This document shows, piece by piece, positions 6,158-6,701 of a stretch of DNA of 6,701 nt. Position numbers and translations under genes: made by a program. Every line of letters begins with the position of its first letter. Position 1 is the first letter of the stretch. The notes under the pieces were generated by a model that ran no database searches, was not told the origin of the DNA, and was given only the letters and a program-made list of their open reading frames with translations. This DNA comes from Bacteroidota bacterium (GTDB lineage: Bacteria > Bacteroidota > Bacteroidia > Bacteroidales > GCA-2748055), in the NCBI GenBank assembly GCA_030592605.1, contig JAUVIT010000101.1, positions 1-6,701 on the forward strand, given 5' to 3'.

Positions 6158-6701
6158 ATGTCACAACAACTATTTGATTTGAAAGGGAAGACAGCCCTGG
6201 TTACAGGCGGGACCCATGGACTGGGAATGGCCATCGCAACGGGCCTGGCCCATGCCGGGGCCACCATTGTAATCAATGATGTATTCCCGGATAAACTTGA
6301 AGCTGCCAAAAAAGAGTATGCGGATAAGGGAATCCATATCCACACCTATGTTCTTGATGTTACCGATGAAGCTGCAGTGGAACAGACTGTCGCCTTGATT
6401 GAAAAGGAGGTGAACCCCATTGATATTCTGGTCAATAATGCCGGGATTATTAAACGAATCCCCATTCTTGAGATGAAAGCAGAAGAATTCAGGCAAGTGC
6501 TGGATGTTGACCTAACAGGTCCATTTATTATGGGCAAGACAGTGGCCAGAGGAATGGTGGAAAGAGGCCAGGGCAAAATCATCAATATGTGTTCCATGAT
6601 GAGCGAGCTGGGAAGAAATACCGTATCGGCCTATGCAGCGGCCAAAGGGGGCCTCAAAATGCTTACCAGAAACATGGCTACCGAATGGGCCAGGCACAAC
6701 A
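6158..6701 (+). CDS. kduD: SDR dehydrogenase, KduD / gluconate 5-dehydrogenase type, 3'-truncated by window edge
   Basis: The visible 181 residues are the N-terminal two thirds of a classical short-chain dehydrogenase (about 250-265 residues). The NAD(P)-binding motif is TGGTHGLG (16-23), followed by NNAG (93-96) and the catalytic Ser146, Tyr159 and Lys163 (CSMMSELGRN then YAAAKGG). After beta-2 the residue is Asp41 (IVINDVF), which usually favours NAD(H). Beside kduI the expected reaction is reduction of DKII (3-deoxy-D-glycero-2,5-hexodiulosonate) to KDG. The wording of the sequence (GIIKRIPILEM, INMCSMMSELGRNTVSAYAA) is closer to proteins labelled gluconate 5-dehydrogenase than to E. coli KduD, so the symbol reflects context as much as homology. 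The SDR catalytic Asn, usual in the NLtG segment, is Asp118 here (DVDLTGPF). The ATG lies 10 bp after the kduI stop. The C-terminal substrate loop is outside the window. Confidence 0.88.
   Translation, partial: MSQQLFDLKGKTALVTGGTHGLGMAIATGLAHAGATIVINDVFPDKLEAAKKEYADKGIHIHTYVLDVTDEAAVEQTVALIEKEVNPIDILVNNAGIIKRIPILEMKAEEFRQVLDVDLTGPFIMGKTVARGMVERGQGKIINMCSMMSELGRNTVSAYAAAKGGLKMLTRNMATEWARHN

Overview
The window looks like chromosomal DNA of a member of the Bacteroidota. The evidence is a TonB-dependent receptor with an N-terminal carboxypeptidase-regulatory-like domain, the absence of Shine-Dalgarno sequences before the starts, and -7 elements of the Bacteroidota form TAnnTTTG upstream of two genes. 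I cannot place it below phylum or class. TAA ends three ordinary genes here, so the standard code applies.

Layout. Positions 1-2192 (+) hold the 3' part of a TonB-dependent outer-membrane receptor whose start lies outside the window. Positions 2219-3481 (+) encode a secreted S41-type serine peptidase split by one in-frame TAA at 2552-2554. Both halves share the same frame, with no other lesion. Positions 3483-4160 (-) encode a YhhN/TMEM86-type membrane protein (putative lysoplasmalogenase), convergent with the peptidase and one base away from it. A 108-bp divergent intergenic region follows. It carries a perfect CAATCGATTG palindrome, a likely LacI-family operator, and a -7 element just before the next gene.

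Positions 4269-6701 (+) form a tight operon of a LacI-family repressor (GTG start), kduI, and the 5' part of an SDR dehydrogenase resembling KduD/gluconate 5-dehydrogenase. Intergenic gaps are 10 bp each. KduI isomerises 5-keto-4-deoxyuronate, the product released from unsaturated uronates after polysaccharide lyase action, and the SDR should reduce its product to 2-keto-3-deoxygluconate (KDG). The repressor probably senses an intermediate of this route and controls its own operon through the palindrome.

I found no RNA gene, mobile element, CRISPR array, convincing terminator or clearly new system. The points most worth a second look are the interrupted peptidase gene, the operator and near-leaderless start of the repressor gene, and the cysteine-pair motif of the receptor. 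No gene-free stretch exceeds 300 bases.
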